Shown one piece after another: positions 62,951 to 64,000 of a stretch of DNA of 64,000 nt (positions are counted from its first letter, which is position 1; the number at the start of each line of letters is the position of its first letter). Location of the stretch: NCBI RefSeq assembly GCF_013166575.1, contig NZ_JABKKE010000002.1, positions 1-64,000 of the forward strand, given 5' to 3'. Under the pieces are notes generated by a model. It had not been told where the DNA came from, searched no databases, and worked only from the letters and a program-made list of their open reading frames with translations. Source of the stretch: Xylanibacter rodentium. Its GTDB lineage: Bacteria > Bacteroidota > Bacteroidia > Bacteroidales > Bacteroidaceae. Made by a program: the position numbers and the translations under genes.

Positions 62951-64000
62951 ATGACAGATATTACGCAAATCCAGGAACCTGAGTATGACGCGATTCTGCG
63001 ACAGGCTGTCGCAGTAATTGACAGAACAAGAGCTATGGTGGCAACAGCTGTATGTTCTGCCATAGGTATGACCCATTGGGAGATCGGAAAGTTGCTTCAT
63101 GACAGAAAAGTAGAAAGTAAGCATGGAAGCGGTGTGGTCAACCGTCTGTCCTATGACTTGAAGCAACGCTATCCTCAGATGGGTGTTTCTCCCAGAAACT
63201 TGTGGGATATGAAGAAATTCTATGAACGTTTCTGTAACAGCGACTCAAAACTGCGACAAGCTGTCGCAGTTATACCTTGGGGACATATACTGACCTTGAT
63301 GCGCAAATTCGGTGAAGATGACAAAGCTATATTATACTATGCACTGGAAATAACATCGAAAGGTTGGAACCGTGAACTTCTATCCAGTGCCATCTCTCTG
63401 AAAATGCACATGAGGAAGGACGAGCTTTCGGATAATAATTTTGAGCAGACTCTGCCTGCCACACAGGCGATGTTTGCCAATGAGGTGTTCAGAAGCGGTT
63501 ATAATCTTGGATTCCTTGGTGTTAAAGACCCTATTTTGGAAACAGAACTTGAGGTTAGATTAGTAGAAAAGGTAAAACAATTCCTTTTGGAACTTGGAAA
63601 GGGTTTCACCTATATTGGCAACCAGTATGTGCTCGAATACAACGGAAAACGGAGTAAGGTAGATATGCTTTTCTTTCATCGTGGTCTGCATTGTCTTGTA
63701 GCCATTGATTTGAAGATTGGCGAGTTTAAGCCTGAATATGCAGGTAAAATGAACTACTACCTGTCATTGCTTGACCGCTTGGAGCGTAGGGAAGATGAGA
63801 ATCGTTCTATCGGCATCATTCTATGTGCCGAGAAAGATCGTGTGGAAGTAGAATTGGCATTGGAAGATATGGGTAAACCCATAGGTGTGGCAGATTATCA
63901 ACTGATTGTTCCGCAGGAAGAATTAAAGAAAATAGTAGCTGACGAAATGGAGGCTTTTGACGATGAGCTTTCTCGAAATCAAAAATCTGTTGATGAAATT
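62951..64000 (+). CDS. YhcG/DUF1016 PD-(D/E)XK nuclease domain protein, truncated by window end
   Basis: The frame runs 350 codons to the window edge without a stop. The N-terminal DUF1016_N helical domain (ATAVCSAIGMTHWEIGKLL, SYDLKQRYPQMGVSPRNL) is followed by the nuclease-fold domain, with the acidic catalytic set in RSKVDMLFFHRGLHCLVAIDLK and GEFKPEYAGKMNYYL. Two copies of a near-palindromic 19-mer inside the gene both encode the peptide LRQAVAV (62996-63014 and 63251-63269). Family members occur in defence islands and restriction loci. It has its own promoter. Confidence 0.88.
   Translation, partial: MTDITQIQEPEYDAILRQAVAVIDRTRAMVATAVCSAIGMTHWEIGKLLHDRKVESKHGSGVVNRLSYDLKQRYPQMGVSPRNLWDMKKFYERFCNSDSKLRQAVAVIPWGHILTLMRKFGEDDKAILYYALEITSKGWNRELLSSAISLKMHMRKDELSDNNFEQTLPATQAMFANEVFRSGYNLGFLGVKDPILETELEVRLVEKVKQFLLELGKGFTYIGNQYVLEYNGKRSKVDMLFFHRGLHCLVAIDLKIGEFKPEYAGKMNYYLSLLDRLERREDENRSIGIILCAEKDRVEVELALEDMGKPIGVADYQLIVPQEELKKIVADEMEAFDDELSRNQKSVDEI

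Overview
The window looks like a chromosome segment of a Bacteroidales bacterium, most likely from the Prevotella/Bacteroides group. The evidence is indirect: promoter elements of the Bacteroidetes type (TAnnTTTG about 7 bases upstream of transcription starts) in front of many genes, a complex I operon with fused NuoCD and no NuoEFG, glycoside hydrolases of families 115, 2 and 35, surface proteins with C-terminal tails like type IX secretion sorting signals, an Omp28-like domain, and a Bacteroides-type mobilizable element. No 16S rRNA is present, so genus is inference.

Layout. Bases 1-650 hold the end of an IS110-family transposase. Bases 900-12600 carry mostly single genes: a DUF4893 protein, a Gdx/SugE-type exporter, a SIMPL protein, two HxlR regulators, a cupin, a GmrSD-like DUF262/DUF1524 protein, a radical SAM protein, YdeI, DJ-1/PfpI, a zinc ribbon-flavin oxidase protein, a GNAT acetyltransferase and ComEC. 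Bases 12697-22694 are a ten-gene complex I operon on the minus strand (nuoA-B-CD-H-I-J-K-L-M-N), closed by a strong hairpin. After a repeat-bearing gap come tRNA-Phe, a GH115 glycosidase, a lytic transglycosylase with a small exported partner, LemA with an M48 protease, and two very large secreted proteins. A perfect 35-bp inverted repeat separates these from a convergent GH2-GH35 pair.

From about 42.3 kb to the end the window is accessory DNA. It holds an intact IS5-like element, then a four-gene minus-strand operon (WG-repeat protein, PLD nuclease, AlbA/ATPase regulator, XRE regulator) behind a roughly 230-base structured leader. Next is a mobilizable element with excisionase-like protein, replication-type HTH protein, DnaC-like ATPase, possible oriT, a decayed MobV relaxase, and two tandem tyrosine integrases. 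It carries an AbiE-type toxin-antitoxin operon with an unrecognised third gene. Then come a broken FRG-domain gene, a WG-repeat lipoprotein, GC-rich repeats and a YhcG/DUF1016 nuclease that runs off the window.

The best candidates for something undescribed are the WG-PLD-AlbA-XRE operon with its leader RNA, the third gene coupled to AbiE, and a structured non-coding segment at 43390-43668. Several other genes (DUF262, AbiE, FRG, YhcG) belong to families linked to defence against phages or mobile DNA, so the right-hand third reads as a defence and mobility island that has partly decayed.
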